A stretch of 64,000 nt of DNA, taken from UBA4408 sp002389785 (GTDB lineage: Bacteria; Bacteroidota; Bacteroidia; UBA4408). Below are positions 52,819-62,111 of this stretch, piece by piece. The notes beneath the pieces were generated by a model. It was not told the DNA's origin, ran no database searches, and saw only the letters and a program-made list of their open reading frames with translations. The translations under genes and the position numbers were made by a program. The stretch spans positions 87,924 to 151,923 of the forward strand of contig DAORJK010000006.1 in NCBI GenBank assembly GCA_035438985.1, in the 5' to 3' direction. Numbering within the stretch: the stretch's first letter is position 1; each line of letters begins with the position of its first letter.

Positions 52819-54759
52819 ATGCGAATTAAAATCTGCCTCTTGCTTTTACTAGTTGCGCCACTGGCAATGTTGGCTCAAACTCCCGAGCTTCATACCAAAA
52901 GCGACAAAGCCAAAAAGCATTATTTACGCGCAATGGAAGCTTATGATATGGGAAAAAATGAAGCTGCTGCAAACGACTTTATCAAAGCCATTGAAAGTGA
53001 TCCGAATTTTATTGAGGCTCACATTGTTTTGGCCGGCATTTATCAAGACAGTAAAAAATACGACAAAGCAATTACCGAATATAAAGCGGCTCTTGCACTT
53101 GACCCCAATTTTTTTCCAAACAATTATTACAATTTGGCCGAATCTGAAGTTGCACTTCAACTATTTTCCGATGCAAAAGAGCACCTCAAAAAATTACTCG
53201 GCCAACAAAAAATAAGTCCCGATATTAAAAAGAAAGGCGAACATTTATTGGCCAATGCCAGTTTTGCTGAAAATGCAGTAAAATCGCCAGTTCCATTTGA
53301 CCCAAAAAATTTAGGTCCAAATGTTAATACACGTTTTGAAGAGTATTTACCCACCCTCACTGCAGATGAGCAAACCTTAATTGTTACTGTAAAAATGCCC
53401 GACGATACCATTCGCAACGATTGGAATAATTCATCGGAAGATTTTTACATGAGCAAAAAAGTGGATGGACAGTGGCAAAAACGCAGCAATGTTGGCCCTC
53501 CTATTAATACTCCGGCAAATGAAGGTGCTCAATGTATTTCACCCGACGGACAATTTTTGTTTTATACCTTGTGCAACAGCCCGGGAGGCATGGGACGCTG
53601 CGACATATACTTTTCGATGAAGGAAGGTAAAAAATGGGGAATTCCAAAAAATGTTGGGCCTCCAGTTAACAGTAAATACTGGGATTCGCAGCCATCCTTA
53701 TCGAGTGATGGAAACACCTTGTATTTTGTGAGTAACCGTCCGGGCGGAAAAGGAGAAAAGGATATTTGGGCAAGTACCTTAACAAAGGACGGTTACTGGG
53801 GAACTCCGGTAAATCTTGGAGATAGCATAAATACGGCCTATTCAGACATGTCGCCTTTTATACATCCCGATAATAAAACCTTGTACTTTGCCAGTGAAGG
53901 GCAACCCGGCATGGGACGACACGATATTTTTTATGCACGGATGAAAAAAGATGGAAGTTTTGGAACTCCTGTAAACATTGGCTATCCTATTAATACTTCA
54001 GGAGATGAATTTTCATTGATTGTAAATTCAAAGGGCAATCTGGCATATTTTGCTTCTGCCGATCGCAAAGAAGGATACGGTAATCTAGATTTATATTCGT
54101 TTGATTTATACGAAAAAGCAAGGCCCACCCTTGTAACTTATGTAAAAGGAAAAGTATTTGACTCAGAAAGTAAAAAATTGTTGGATGCCAGGTTAGAATT
54201 AATTGATTTGGAAACTTCCAAGGTAGTTGCTGACATGTATTCAAATTCAAGTACAGGAGAATATTTAGTGTGTTTACCTGCCAATAAAAATTATGCATTT
54301 ACTGCTTCACGAAACGGTTATTTGTTTTATTCTGAAAACTTTTCGCTGAAAGAAAACAAAAATCAAGCTGAACCTTACCTCATCGATATTGCAATGAAAC
54401 CAATAAAAGCCGGTGAAAAAGTCGTGCTCAAAAATATCTTTTTTGAAACCGGTAAGTATAATTTAAAAGATGAGTCAAAAAGCGAACTCAATAAGTTAGG
54501 TGATTTTTTGAACTTAAATCCTAAGGTAAAAATTGAAGTATCGGGGCATACCGATAATGTTGGGGATGATAAAATGAATCAAACCCTTTCTCTGAATCGC
54601 GCAAAGTCTGTTTATGATTACTTATTGAATAACGGAATTGCTGCCGAACGATTAACCTACAAAGGTTATGGAGAAACGCAACCGGTTGAAAGCAACGATA
54701 CCGATAAAGGTAGAGCTGCCAACCGAAGAACTGAATTTAAGGTGGTTTCACTCGAGTAA
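52819..54759 (+). CDS. PorE-like protein: TPR, PD40, CRD, OmpA
   Basis: A 646-residue envelope protein with a signal peptide (cleavage near L-A-Q, residue 20). Domains in order: TPR at about 30-125, PD40/WD40-like propeller at about 170-430 (repeats of S-P-D-G-x-x-L-x-F/Y), a carboxypeptidase-regulatory-like domain at about 440-530, and an OmpA peptidoglycan-binding domain at about 535-646 (S-G-H-T-D-N-V-G, ending N-R-R-T-E-F-K-V). This is the plan of PorE, a T9SS component in Porphyromonas that anchors the system to peptidoglycan. Bacteroidota carry several paralogues of this plan, so a T9SS role is likely but not certain. Confidence 0.9.
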   Translation: MRIKICLLLLLVAPLAMLAQTPELHTKSDKAKKHYLRAMEAYDMGKNEAAANDFIKAIESDPNFIEAHIVLAGIYQDSKKYDKAITEYKAALALDPNFFPNNYYNLAESEVALQLFSDAKEHLKKLLGQQKISPDIKKKGEHLLANASFAENAVKSPVPFDPKNLGPNVNTRFEEYLPTLTADEQTLIVTVKMPDDTIRNDWNNSSEDFYMSKKVDGQWQKRSNVGPPINTPANEGAQCISPDGQFLFYTLCNSPGGMGRCDIYFSMKEGKKWGIPKNVGPPVNSKYWDSQPSLSSDGNTLYFVSNRPGGKGEKDIWASTLTKDGYWGTPVNLGDSINTAYSDMSPFIHPDNKTLYFASEGQPGMGRHDIFYARMKKDGSFGTPVNIGYPINTSGDEFSLIVNSKGNLAYFASADRKEGYGNLDLYSFDLYEKARPTLVTYVKGKVFDSESKKLLDARLELIDLETSKVVADMYSNSSTGEYLVCLPANKNYAFTASRNGYLFYSENFSLKENKNQAEPYLIDIAMKPIKAGEKVVLKNIFFETGKYNLKDESKSELNKLGDFLNLNPKVKIEVSGHTDNVGDDKMNQTLSLNRAKSVYDYLLNNGIAAERLTYKGYGETQPVESNDTDKGRAANRRTEFKVVSLE

Positions 54760-54776
54760 TTGAATCGATAAAATTT

Positions 54777-55472
54777 ATGCAAAAACCAACCTTGCTAATT
54801 TTACCGGGAGCCTTGGGCGCTGCTTCACAATTTGATGAATTTGCAAAATTGCTCAGTGCTAATTTTGATGTGTATAGCATGGAATATAGTGGGCATGGTA
54901 AAAACAACCGAGAAATTTCATCGCTCTCAATAGAGTTGTTAAGTGATGAAGTGTTGCACTATGTGAATGAGAATCAATTGCAAAATTGCTCTATTTTTGG
55001 TTACAGCATGGGTGGTTACCTAGCTTTGTACCTTGCTGCAAAACATCCAAATAAGCTTGGTATAATTATGACCTTAGCCACTAAATTTAATTGGACGCCG
55101 GCAATTGCTGAAGCTGAAGTTAAATTTCTAAATCCAGAAAAAACCAAAGAAAAAGTGCCGGCTTTTGCTAACTATTTGCATCAGTTGCATGGAAATAAAT
55201 GGGAGCAGCTAATGCTACATACCGCAAAGCTGATGCTGCAATTGGGAACTAAGAATTTACTTACCGAGGCATTTTTGAAAGAGGTGCTGAATGAAGTAAA
55301 AATCACCCGTGGTGAATTCGATAAAATGGTAAGCCAAGAAGAAACAGCACATGTGGCCCAAAGTATTAACAAGGCTCACTTAGAAATTTTTAGCCAAACT
55401 CCTCATCCTTGGGAAAAAGTAGATTACTTAATGGTTGCAAACTCACTTGAAAAATTCATACTCAACAAGTAA
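54777..55472 (+). CDS. Alpha/beta hydrolase
   Basis: A 231-residue cytoplasmic alpha/beta hydrolase. The nucleophile elbow is G-Y-S-M-G-G; the acidic member is probably the Asp in G-E-F-D-K-M-V, and the histidine is in T-P-H-P-W-E-K-V near the C-terminus. The oxyanion-hole segment L-P-G-A-L-G-A follows the first strand. No lid domain or signal peptide was seen. The substrate cannot be predicted. It starts 17 bp after the PorE-like gene. Confidence 0.88.
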   Translation: MQKPTLLILPGALGAASQFDEFAKLLSANFDVYSMEYSGHGKNNREISSLSIELLSDEVLHYVNENQLQNCSIFGYSMGGYLALYLAAKHPNKLGIIMTLATKFNWTPAIAEAEVKFLNPEKTKEKVPAFANYLHQLHGNKWEQLMLHTAKLMLQLGTKNLLTEAFLKEVLNEVKITRGEFDKMVSQEETAHVAQSINKAHLEIFSQTPHPWEKVDYLMVANSLEKFILNK

Positions 55473-55574
55473 GCAATAACAAGTAAGTAAATTGCTAAAA
55501 AGAAATACCCCCGGTGCAATGACCTCGAAGTAAAACAAATTTTTTACCTTCGCACAAAATAATAAAAGCAAAAC

Positions 55575-55769
55575 ATGAACGCATCTATTGTATTGGGAAT
55601 TTTTGGAATGGGCGCTTCCGAACTGATTGTTATTGGAGTAATAGTATTGTTGCTATTTGGAGGCAAAAAACTTCCTGAACTAATGAAAGGATTAGGCAAG
55701 GGTATTAAAGATTTCAAAGACGCTTCCAAAGGAGAAGACAGCTCGGCAACACCCGAAAAAAAAGATTAA
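55575..55769 (+). CDS. tatA: Sec-independent translocase protein TatA
   Basis: A 64-residue protein with one transmembrane helix (about 13-29), the conserved F-G-G-K-K-L-P-E-L hinge, an amphipathic helix (M-K-G-L-G-K-G-I-K-D-F-K) and a charged tail. TatA forms the pore of the twin-arginine pathway. A TACCTTCG promoter-type box lies 22 bp before the start. tatC is not in the window. gatA follows 25 bp downstream. Confidence 0.95.
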   Translation: MNASIVLGIFGMGASELIVIGVIVLLLFGGKKLPELMKGLGKGIKDFKDASKGEDSSATPEKKD

Positions 55770-55794
55770 TTTTTTCTATACCTAATTCTTTATT

Positions 55795-57222
55795 GTGTCG
55801 AACATCTATACCAATTTGGCTGCAATCCAAACGGATTTGAAGCAGCGAAAAATTACGCTCAGTAGTCTGGTTGAAAATTACTTAACTACCATAGACGCAA
55901 ACAAGCATTTAAATGCATTTTTGGAAGTGTTTGCGGATGAAAGCAGAACCCTAGCTCAACAACTCGACGAAAAAATTACTGCCGGTAAAGCCGGTAAACT
56001 TGCGGGACTAGTAATTGGTATTAAAGACAATATTTGTTATAAAAATCACGCTTGTTCGGCATCCTCTAAAATCTTGGAAGGCTTCGTAAGTATGTACCAT
56101 TCAACTGTTGTTGAACGATTGCTTGCCGAAGATGCGATAATTATTGGGCGACTTAATTGCGATGAATTTGCAATGGGTAGTTCCAACGAAAATTCTGCTT
56201 ATGGACCTGTGCTTAATCCATTAGATACATCACGTGTTACAGGAGGTTCTTCGGGTGGTTCAGTTGCTGCAGTTGCCGCAAATTTATGCCTGGCAGCTTT
56301 AGGTACAGATACAGGTGGATCGGTGCGTCAACCTTGTTCGTTTACCGGATTGGTTGGTTTAAAGCCTACCTACGGGCGAATTTCACGTTACGGTATTATT
56401 GCTTATGCTTCTTCCTTTGATCAGGTTGGAACAATCACTCACTCGGTTGAGGATGCATCGCTTATTTTGGAAGTTATTTCAGGTAAAGATGAATATGATT
56501 CAACCGCCTCATCAACAGTGGTTCCCGAATATTCAAAGCAATTACAATTTAACAAAAAAGTAAAAATTGCTTACTTTAAAGAGTGCATTGAAAGCACCGG
56601 ACTCAATCCCGAAATTCGAAAACGTACAGAAGAAATACTGCAACAGTTAAAAAACTTAGGGCATACAGTTGAGGAAGTTACCTTTCCTTACCTCGATTAT
56701 TTGGTGCCTGCTTATTATGTATTAACAACTGCTGAAGCCTCTTCCAATTTATCGCGGTACGATGGAATTCATTATGGTTACAGAAGCAAGCAGGCGTTTG
56801 ATCTTGAATCGACCTACAAAAAATCGCGTAGCGAAGGATTTGGCAAGGAAGTAAAACGTCGCATCATGTTGGGTACTTTTGTTTTAAGTGCAGGCTATTA
56901 TGATGCCTATTATTCAAAGGCTCAAAAAGTGCGTCGAATATTGAAAAATAAAGTAGACGAAATTTTAAGTAACTACGACTTTATCGTTTTGCCAAGCACG
57001 CCCGATAGTGCTTTTAAATTTGGCGAAAATAGTCAAGACCCTATTAAGATGTATCTTGAAGATATATTTACAGTGTTGGCTAATTTAGCCGGTATCCCTT
57101 CTATTTCATTGCCAATAGGCCAAAAACAAAACCAATTACCTTTTGGTATACAAGTATTGGCGAAAGAATTTGACGAAAGCAATTTACTTGCCTTTTCGAC
57201 CTACTTAGTAAACAATACTTAG
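55795..57222 (+). CDS. gatA: Asp-tRNA(Asn)/Glu-tRNA(Gln) amidotransferase subunit A
   Basis: A 475-residue amidase that frees ammonia from glutamine for transamidation of mischarged tRNA. The Ser-cisSer-Lys triad is complete: K77 (I-G-I-K-D-N-I), S152 in T-G-G-S-S-G-G-S, and S176 in T-D-T-G-G-S-V-R-Q-P. Length is normal. The start codon is GTG at 55795, followed by S-N-I-Y-T-N-L. The organism therefore likely uses the indirect route to Gln-tRNA or Asn-tRNA. gatB and gatC lie elsewhere. Confidence 0.96.
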   Translation: MSNIYTNLAAIQTDLKQRKITLSSLVENYLTTIDANKHLNAFLEVFADESRTLAQQLDEKITAGKAGKLAGLVIGIKDNICYKNHACSASSKILEGFVSMYHSTVVERLLAEDAIIIGRLNCDEFAMGSSNENSAYGPVLNPLDTSRVTGGSSGGSVAAVAANLCLAALGTDTGGSVRQPCSFTGLVGLKPTYGRISRYGIIAYASSFDQVGTITHSVEDASLILEVISGKDEYDSTASSTVVPEYSKQLQFNKKVKIAYFKECIESTGLNPEIRKRTEEILQQLKNLGHTVEEVTFPYLDYLVPAYYVLTTAEASSNLSRYDGIHYGYRSKQAFDLESTYKKSRSEGFGKEVKRRIMLGTFVLSAGYYDAYYSKAQKVRRILKNKVDEILSNYDFIVLPSTPDSAFKFGENSQDPIKMYLEDIFTVLANLAGIPSISLPIGQKQNQLPFGIQVLAKEFDESNLLAFSTYLVNNT

Positions 57223-57335
57223 TTAATAAAAATTGTTTAGGCTTTCTTATCTTTACGTTAATTTTAAGCAACTTGCAACAATATCACATGGGCAATAATT
57301 AAGCCGATGATACGTTAATTTAGAAGCTTTGTAAA

Positions 57336-58931
57336 ATGAAAAAACTCTTAATTACCATAGTATTCCTTGTTTTTACACTGGTATACACTTCCGTATCGGC
57401 AGCCGACAGAATTAATAAATCGGCAGATTCAACCTTGGTATTTATTCCGGATGATCCCATTTTGGCCATGATGGACAGTTTGATGTCGCAAAAATATTTT
57501 GAAAGCAAGAATTTTATTACCGATACCTGCAAACTCAATAAAAATGGATATTGTCCCGAAGTTATTCCAACGTTTGATGCAGTTGTATACCAGGAGCGAA
57601 TTGCCTTGCTCGATTCAAAAAGTCCATTCAACCTAATCTATAGCGATGCGGTGAAAGCTTATATCGATTTATATGCTGTTCGAAAGCGAAATATTGTATC
57701 GCGCATGATTGGTTTATCGCAAGTATATTTTCCCTTGTTTGAAGAAAAATTAGATAAGTATAAATTGCCGGATGAGTTAAAATACTTGGCCATAGTTGAA
57801 TCGGCATTAAATCCAAATGCCATTTCAAAAAGTGGAGCTGCCGGTTTGTGGCAGTTTATGTATGGTACCGGAAAAATGTTTGGTTTGGATGTTAACTCTT
57901 ATGTTGACGAACGTCGTGATCCGTATAAAGCAACTGAGGCAGCCTGTAAATATTTTAAGTTTTTGTACAATATTTTTGGCGACTGGCAAATGGTGCTTGC
58001 TGCATACAATGGTGGTCCGGGAACAGTAAATAAAGCTATTAGACGTTCGGGTGGAAAAAAGACATATTGGGAAATTCGCCCTTTTTTACCTTTAGAAACC
58101 CAAGGTTATGTGCCGGCATTTATTGCTGTAAACTATGTGATGAATTATACATCGGAACATAACTTATACCCTATTTCACCCAAGCAAGTTTATTTACATA
58201 CCGATACAGTAGCCACTCGGCAGTACGTTAGTTTTAACCAAATTTCGGCGGTTCTGAATTTACCTGTTGAAGATATATCTTACCTCAACCCTCAATATAA
58301 ATTAAAGATTATTCCTTACAGCGGAGAACAAGCTATGTTGTGTTTACCAGTAGGTAAAGTAGGCGCTTTCATCAACAACGAAAACTCAATTTACACTTAT
58401 AAAACTCCGGAAGAAAGATTAGATAGTGCCTTAGCGAATACGAATAAAATATTAGTAGAAGAAAAAAAGTGGCACAAAGTAAGAAGTGGCGAATCCTTAA
58501 AACAAATCGCCAATTTGTACTCATGTACAATTCGCGATATTAAAGACTGGAATAACTTAAAAGGTAATAAAGTTGCAAAAGGTAAACGCTTAATAGTGTA
58601 CACAAAAAAATACAAATCAGTTGAAACTCCAAGTCAAACAAACCTTGCTGATACAGCTTCAAAAAATTTAGCGCAAAACAAAGTAGAAAACACTTCTACC
58701 GGTCAAAATACTGATTCGCTTCAAGCACAAAAAGAAAACATTACTGTTTCAGAATCAGCTCCAAAAGCTAAAACCAAATTCGTTTACTACACGGTTCAAC
58801 GCGGCGATACTTTATGGAACATTGCCAATCGAAAAGGCGTATCTGTTGAAGAAATTAAACGATTGAATAATATTCGTTCATCCAATTCATTGAAAGCTGG
58901 AAGTAAAATTAAAATTGCTGTTGCAAGTTAA
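57336..58931 (+). CDS. LysM-containing lytic transglycosylase (MltD-like)
   Basis: A 531-residue exported peptidoglycan-cleaving enzyme. The signal peptide ends near V-S-A-A-D (residue 22-24). The SLT domain (about 130-260) has the catalytic Glu155 in I-V-E-S-A-L-N-P, then S-G-A-A-G-L-W-Q-F and A-Y-N-G-G-P-G. Two LysM domains lie at about 370-416 and 485-530 (Y-T-V-Q-R-G-D-T-L-W-N-I-A), joined by a polar linker; a weaker LysM-like segment is near 290-350. It cleaves glycan strands to 1,6-anhydro products. Its stop is only 2 bp from that of the convergent rimM. Confidence 0.94.
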   Translation: MKKLLITIVFLVFTLVYTSVSAADRINKSADSTLVFIPDDPILAMMDSLMSQKYFESKNFITDTCKLNKNGYCPEVIPTFDAVVYQERIALLDSKSPFNLIYSDAVKAYIDLYAVRKRNIVSRMIGLSQVYFPLFEEKLDKYKLPDELKYLAIVESALNPNAISKSGAAGLWQFMYGTGKMFGLDVNSYVDERRDPYKATEAACKYFKFLYNIFGDWQMVLAAYNGGPGTVNKAIRRSGGKKTYWEIRPFLPLETQGYVPAFIAVNYVMNYTSEHNLYPISPKQVYLHTDTVATRQYVSFNQISAVLNLPVEDISYLNPQYKLKIIPYSGEQAMLCLPVGKVGAFINNENSIYTYKTPEERLDSALANTNKILVEEKKWHKVRSGESLKQIANLYSCTIRDIKDWNNLKGNKVAKGKRLIVYTKKYKSVETPSQTNLADTASKNLAQNKVENTSTGQNTDSLQAQKENITVSESAPKAKTKFVYYTVQRGDTLWNIANRKGVSVEEIKRLNNIRSSNSLKAGSKIKIAVAS

Positions 58932-58933
58932 TT

Positions 58934-59494
58934 TCATTCTTCTTCATTTTTAGAAGCATTTCCATTTAGATACAAATCAATTAAGCCATCGGGTGCTTGC
59001 ACATAAAGGATAGAAGATTTCATTTCAATTTTTGTTATAAAATCTTCAATTGCAGGAAGTAATATTTCTTTACCCTTAAATTGTATTTCAAAAATATCTT
59101 GTTGCGGATAATTGAGAACGTTCACTATTTTGCCAATTGCTCCATATTTTTTATCAATTACAGTATAACCAATTAAATCGTCCCAGGCAATAAATCCATC
59201 TTCTTGTTTTACTTGCATTTCAAGAGGTACAAACACCTCTCGTTTTAGCAATTGTTGGGCTGCCTCAATCGTTGAAATATCTTGAATTTTTAGTACTGCT
59301 TCACCGGCTTTTCTAAATGAAATTTTTTCAACAAAAAAAGGAGTCAATTGCTTATTGATTTCCAAAAAAACAATGTCAAGTTTTTTTGATTTATCCAGTT
59401 TATCGCTCAAATTTTTGAGGCTTAGTTCTCCCTTTAGCCCAATTGCTTTTACTAGCGTTCCAATGTAAAAATGTGCAGCGGCTTTTGATTTCAT
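58934..59494 (-). CDS. rimM: Ribosome maturation factor RimM
   Basis: A 186-residue protein that assists 30S subunit head assembly. The N-terminal RimM domain starts Y-I-G-T-L-V-K-A-I-G-L-K-G-E-L, and the C-terminal PRC-barrel follows (W-D-D-L-I-G-Y-T-V, then E-I-L-L-P-A-I-E-D-F-I). Length is normal. In many Bacteroidota rimM is paired with rpsP (S16); no rpsP is seen upstream here. An (AGT)6 microsatellite lies about 50 bp upstream of the start. Confidence 0.95.
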   Translation of the reverse strand: MKSKAAAHFYIGTLVKAIGLKGELSLKNLSDKLDKSKKLDIVFLEINKQLTPFFVEKISFRKAGEAVLKIQDISTIEAAQQLLKREVFVPLEMQVKQEDGFIAWDDLIGYTVIDKKYGAIGKIVNVLNYPQQDIFEIQFKGKEILLPAIEDFITKIEMKSSILYVQAPDGLIDLYLNGNASKNEEE

Positions 59495-59543
59495 AGGGAA
59501 TATATTTTCGGTATGGAAAAAAATGGTAGCGATTTATTTATTG

Positions 59544-59562
59544 AGTAGTAGTAGTAGTAGTA
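59544..59562. repeat. (AGT)6 trinucleotide microsatellite
   Basis: Six AGT units plus one A between rimM and the DUF3276 gene. It lies in the probable promoter region of rimM, read as ACT repeats on that strand. Length changes by slippage could alter promoter spacing. Confidence 0.85.
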
Positions 59563-59654
59563 AATTGGCTTTTTACTTTAACTAGTGTATTGAATTGCTT
59601 CAAACGATTTTGATGAATTAATTGAACTTCAAAGAAACTTTGTAAAAGCCATGT

Positions 59655-59684
59655 GAAAAAAAAATCCCGAATTGCTTCGGGATT
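59655..59684 (-). terminator. Rho-independent terminator of the DUF3276 gene
   Basis: On the minus strand, a 10-bp perfect stem (AAATCCCGAA with TTCGGGATTT, loop TTGC/GCAA) is followed by a run of nine T residues. It lies 19 bp after the DUF3276 stop. Confidence 0.88.
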
Positions 59685-59702
59685 TACAGCAGAAAATATT
59701 TT

Positions 59703-60062
59703 TTATTTATCTAAATCTTCAAAGCTAATGTCGCTGATACCGCTGGTGTTGTTGTTTCGTTCAGCAGCATTGGCGCGTTTCTCAGCAAATGATTCCTGTG
59801 TAAAAGGTTGTTCTTTGCGGATAAAATTCATGGCTTCATTTAAACCTTCCATAAATTTTTCAAAATCTTCTTTATACAAAAACACCTTGTGCTTAATGAA
59901 TGTAAACTTACCATCTTCCGAAAACTGCTTTTTGCTTTCAGTAACGGTAAGGTAGTAATCGTTGGTCTTGGTATTCTTTACATCAAAAAAATAAGTCCTC
60001 TTGCCTGCTCTTACTGACTTTGAAAAAATTTCTTCTTTGTCTTTATTCTCAAATCCTTCCAT
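59703..60062 (-). CDS. DUF3276 (PUR-domain-like) protein
   Basis: A 119-residue protein when started at the ATG at 60062 (M-E-G-F-E-N-K-D-K-E). The frame extends upstream to 60125, but that part contains the promoter, so the shorter start is right. DUF3276 members are Bacteroidota proteins with a PUR-alpha-like nucleic-acid-binding fold; here the domain runs from E-I-F-S-K-S-V-R-A-G-K-R-T-Y-F-F-D-V to F-M-E-G-L-N-E-A-M-N-F-I, followed by a disordered acidic tail ending S-F-E-D-L-D-K. A single-gene unit with its own promoter and terminator. Binding to RNA or DNA is inferred. Confidence 0.9.
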   Translation of the reverse strand: MEGFENKDKEEIFSKSVRAGKRTYFFDVKNTKTNDYYLTVTESKKQFSEDGKFTFIKHKVFLYKEDFEKFMEGLNEAMNFIRKEQPFTQESFAEKRANAAERNNNTSGISDISFEDLDK

Positions 60063-60103
60063 AAATTGTGGTTTGTAAATGGGTTTTTGGGTGTTCGTTT
60101 GAG

Positions 60104-60133
60104 CAAAAATAGAAAATAATATCAAATAACAAA
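60104..60133 (-). promoter_or_regulatory. Promoter of the DUF3276 gene
   Basis: On the minus strand TTTG (60133-60130) and TATTTTTG (60111-60104) are separated by 18 bp, one less than the usual 19. Both boxes match the Bacteroidota consensus exactly. This places transcription start near 60097 and fixes the gene start at 60062. Confidence 0.75.
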
Positions 60134-60165
60134 TTTACTTTTAGATTATTATTCGCACCTGCTTT

Positions 60166-61950
60166 TTAGTTTTCATGCACCAACTGTTTGCTGTATAAAT
60201 CATGATACACACCTTTAGCTGCAAGCAATTCGGTATGGTTTCCTTGTTCACAAATCTTACCTTCCTCCAATACAATTATTTTAGTTGCAGCCGAAACCGA
60301 AGATACCCTGTGACTGATAATTACACTAAATTTATCTTTCATTTCTTGTTTAAGATTACTTAAAATAGCTGCTTCTGTTTCGGTATCGACCGCCGATAAA
60401 CAATCGTCAAAAATCAATAAGGCAGGCGATTTTATCAAGGCTCTGGCAATTGAAACACGTTGCTTTTGTCCACCCGAAAGTGTGATTCCTCTTTCGCCTA
60501 ACCTTGCTTCAAATTTATCCGGAAAAGCAACAATGCTGTCGTAAACTACCGCTTGCTTCGCTGCTTGGTGAATTTTTTGATCAGTTATCAATTCCTCTTT
60601 TAAACCAAAAGCAATGTTGTTTTTAATGCTATCTGAAAATAAAAATACTTCCTGTGGTACATATCCTATACATTGGCGATAGGCACTCAGGTTCACCATT
60701 TTTAAATCGGTTCCATCAATGAACACTTCTCCATCCGTGGGATCATAAAGTCGGCACAACAAATTGGCAATTGTAGATTTTCCTGAACCGGTTCGACCTA
60801 TTATACCCAGTGATTCACCTTTTTTAAGTTCGAAAGAAATAGCGCTTAATGCTTGAATACCGGTATCGGGATATACAAAGCTTACATTCTTCACCAGAAT
60901 TGAATCGCTGATTGAAACAACTGTTTTTTGGGAATCATCAATTTCGGGTTTAATTTGTAAAAATTCATTAATGCGTGCCTGGGATGCTGCAGCTCTTTGT
61001 ATAATAGAAGTAACCCATCCCATAGCAGTTACAGGCCATGTTAACATGCTTAAGTACATTACAAATTCGGCGATATTACCAATCGAAATTTTTCCGGCAA
61101 TTGCTTGTTTACCTCCAATATAAATGGTGAGAAGTGTACTTAACCCAATAAGTAATGCTATGATGGGTTGAAAATAAGCATCGGTCTTAACCAAATTAAG
61201 CGATAAGCGTTTATATTCATCACTCTCCTTCTCAAACTGTTTGGCCGAATAATTTTCTCTGTTAAAAGCTTTCAACACTCGGATTCCTGAAAAGGCTTCC
61301 TGCACAACAGTTGAAAGCTTTCCTAATTGAACTTGAATTTTACTACTCTTAAAATTAATGATTGAACTCACTTTATAAACCCCATAGGATAGTAATGGTA
61401 ATGGAAGCAATGTATAAAGCGTAAGTTCAACATCGATGCGAAACATGGCAATTATTACCAATAAAAAGGTAACTGCCAGGTTTATCGAATACATGATCGC
61501 AGGTCCAACATACATGCGAACCTGAGAAACATCTTCACTAATACGCGACATTAAATCGCCGGTATTGTTGCGTTTATAAAAGCTTAAATTTAACTTCTGG
61601 TACTGTTGAAATACTTCATTTTTTTGATCAAACTCTACATGTCGCGACATCACAATTATGGTTTGCCTCATAAAAAACATAAACAATCCTTTTACCAAGG
61701 AGGAAACCACCACCAATCCTAAAAATAAGAGAAATACTGTAGCAAGTTGATTAAATAAGGAAAGTTGCAATGAAGATCCTTTAAAAACTTGATATATTCC
61801 TTTGCTTTCAACCAAATAATCAATTGTTATGCGGGTTAATTGTGCAGGGTAAATCGCAAACAATACCGAAATGGTCACAAATACAATCCCGAAAAAGAAG
61901 TGGAAACTGTATTTTAAAAAGTAATGATTGAGTGTGAAAAGTGATTTCAA
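60166..61950 (-). CDS. ABC exporter half-transporter (MsbA/multidrug type), Asp in place of catalytic Glu
   Basis: A 594-residue fused permease-ATPase. Six transmembrane helices lie in the first 300 residues, then the ATPase domain with Walker A (G-R-T-G-S-G-K-S-T), Q-loop, signature L-S-G-G-Q-K-Q-R, Walker B (L-L-I-F-D-D) and H-loop (I-I-S-H-R). Walker B ends in D-D rather than D-E, so the usual catalytic Glu is Asp; this is common in the degenerate half of heterodimeric exporters, yet no partner gene is next to it. The start is taken as TTG at 61950 (M-K-S-L-F-T-L-N), which fits the family; a longer frame opens at another TTG at 62001. It probably exports lipid or drugs. Confidence 0.92.
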   Translation of the reverse strand: MKSLFTLNHYFLKYSFHFFFGIVFVTISVLFAIYPAQLTRITIDYLVESKGIYQVFKGSSLQLSLFNQLATVFLLFLGLVVVSSLVKGLFMFFMRQTIIVMSRHVEFDQKNEVFQQYQKLNLSFYKRNNTGDLMSRISEDVSQVRMYVGPAIMYSINLAVTFLLVIIAMFRIDVELTLYTLLPLPLLSYGVYKVSSIINFKSSKIQVQLGKLSTVVQEAFSGIRVLKAFNRENYSAKQFEKESDEYKRLSLNLVKTDAYFQPIIALLIGLSTLLTIYIGGKQAIAGKISIGNIAEFVMYLSMLTWPVTAMGWVTSIIQRAAASQARINEFLQIKPEIDDSQKTVVSISDSILVKNVSFVYPDTGIQALSAISFELKKGESLGIIGRTGSGKSTIANLLCRLYDPTDGEVFIDGTDLKMVNLSAYRQCIGYVPQEVFLFSDSIKNNIAFGLKEELITDQKIHQAAKQAVVYDSIVAFPDKFEARLGERGITLSGGQKQRVSIARALIKSPALLIFDDCLSAVDTETEAAILSNLKQEMKDKFSVIISHRVSSVSAATKIIVLEEGKICEQGNHTELLAAKGVYHDLYSKQLVHEN

Positions 61951-62049
61951 TACGAGATTGGTTAAGATAGTAAAATCGGGGCAAAAGTATTGGATATTCA
62001 ATTACTGCAAAATAATGTTGATACTTTGAAAAAAAACGATGAGCCGGAA

Positions 62050-62078
62050 TTGGATATTCATATTAATATGTATTTTTG
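62050..62078 (+). promoter_or_regulatory. Promoter of the T9SS anchor-J protein gene
   Basis: TTG at 62050-62052 and TATTTTTG at 62071-62078 are separated by 18 bp. The -7 box is a perfect TAnnTTTG match. A leader of about 27 bp precedes the ATG at 62112. The -33 box overlaps the second copy of the 12-bp direct repeat ATTGGATATTCA (62049-62060). Confidence 0.65.
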
Positions 62079-62111
62079 GCACAAATTAATTCTTAAAACC
62101 TAATTTATACA

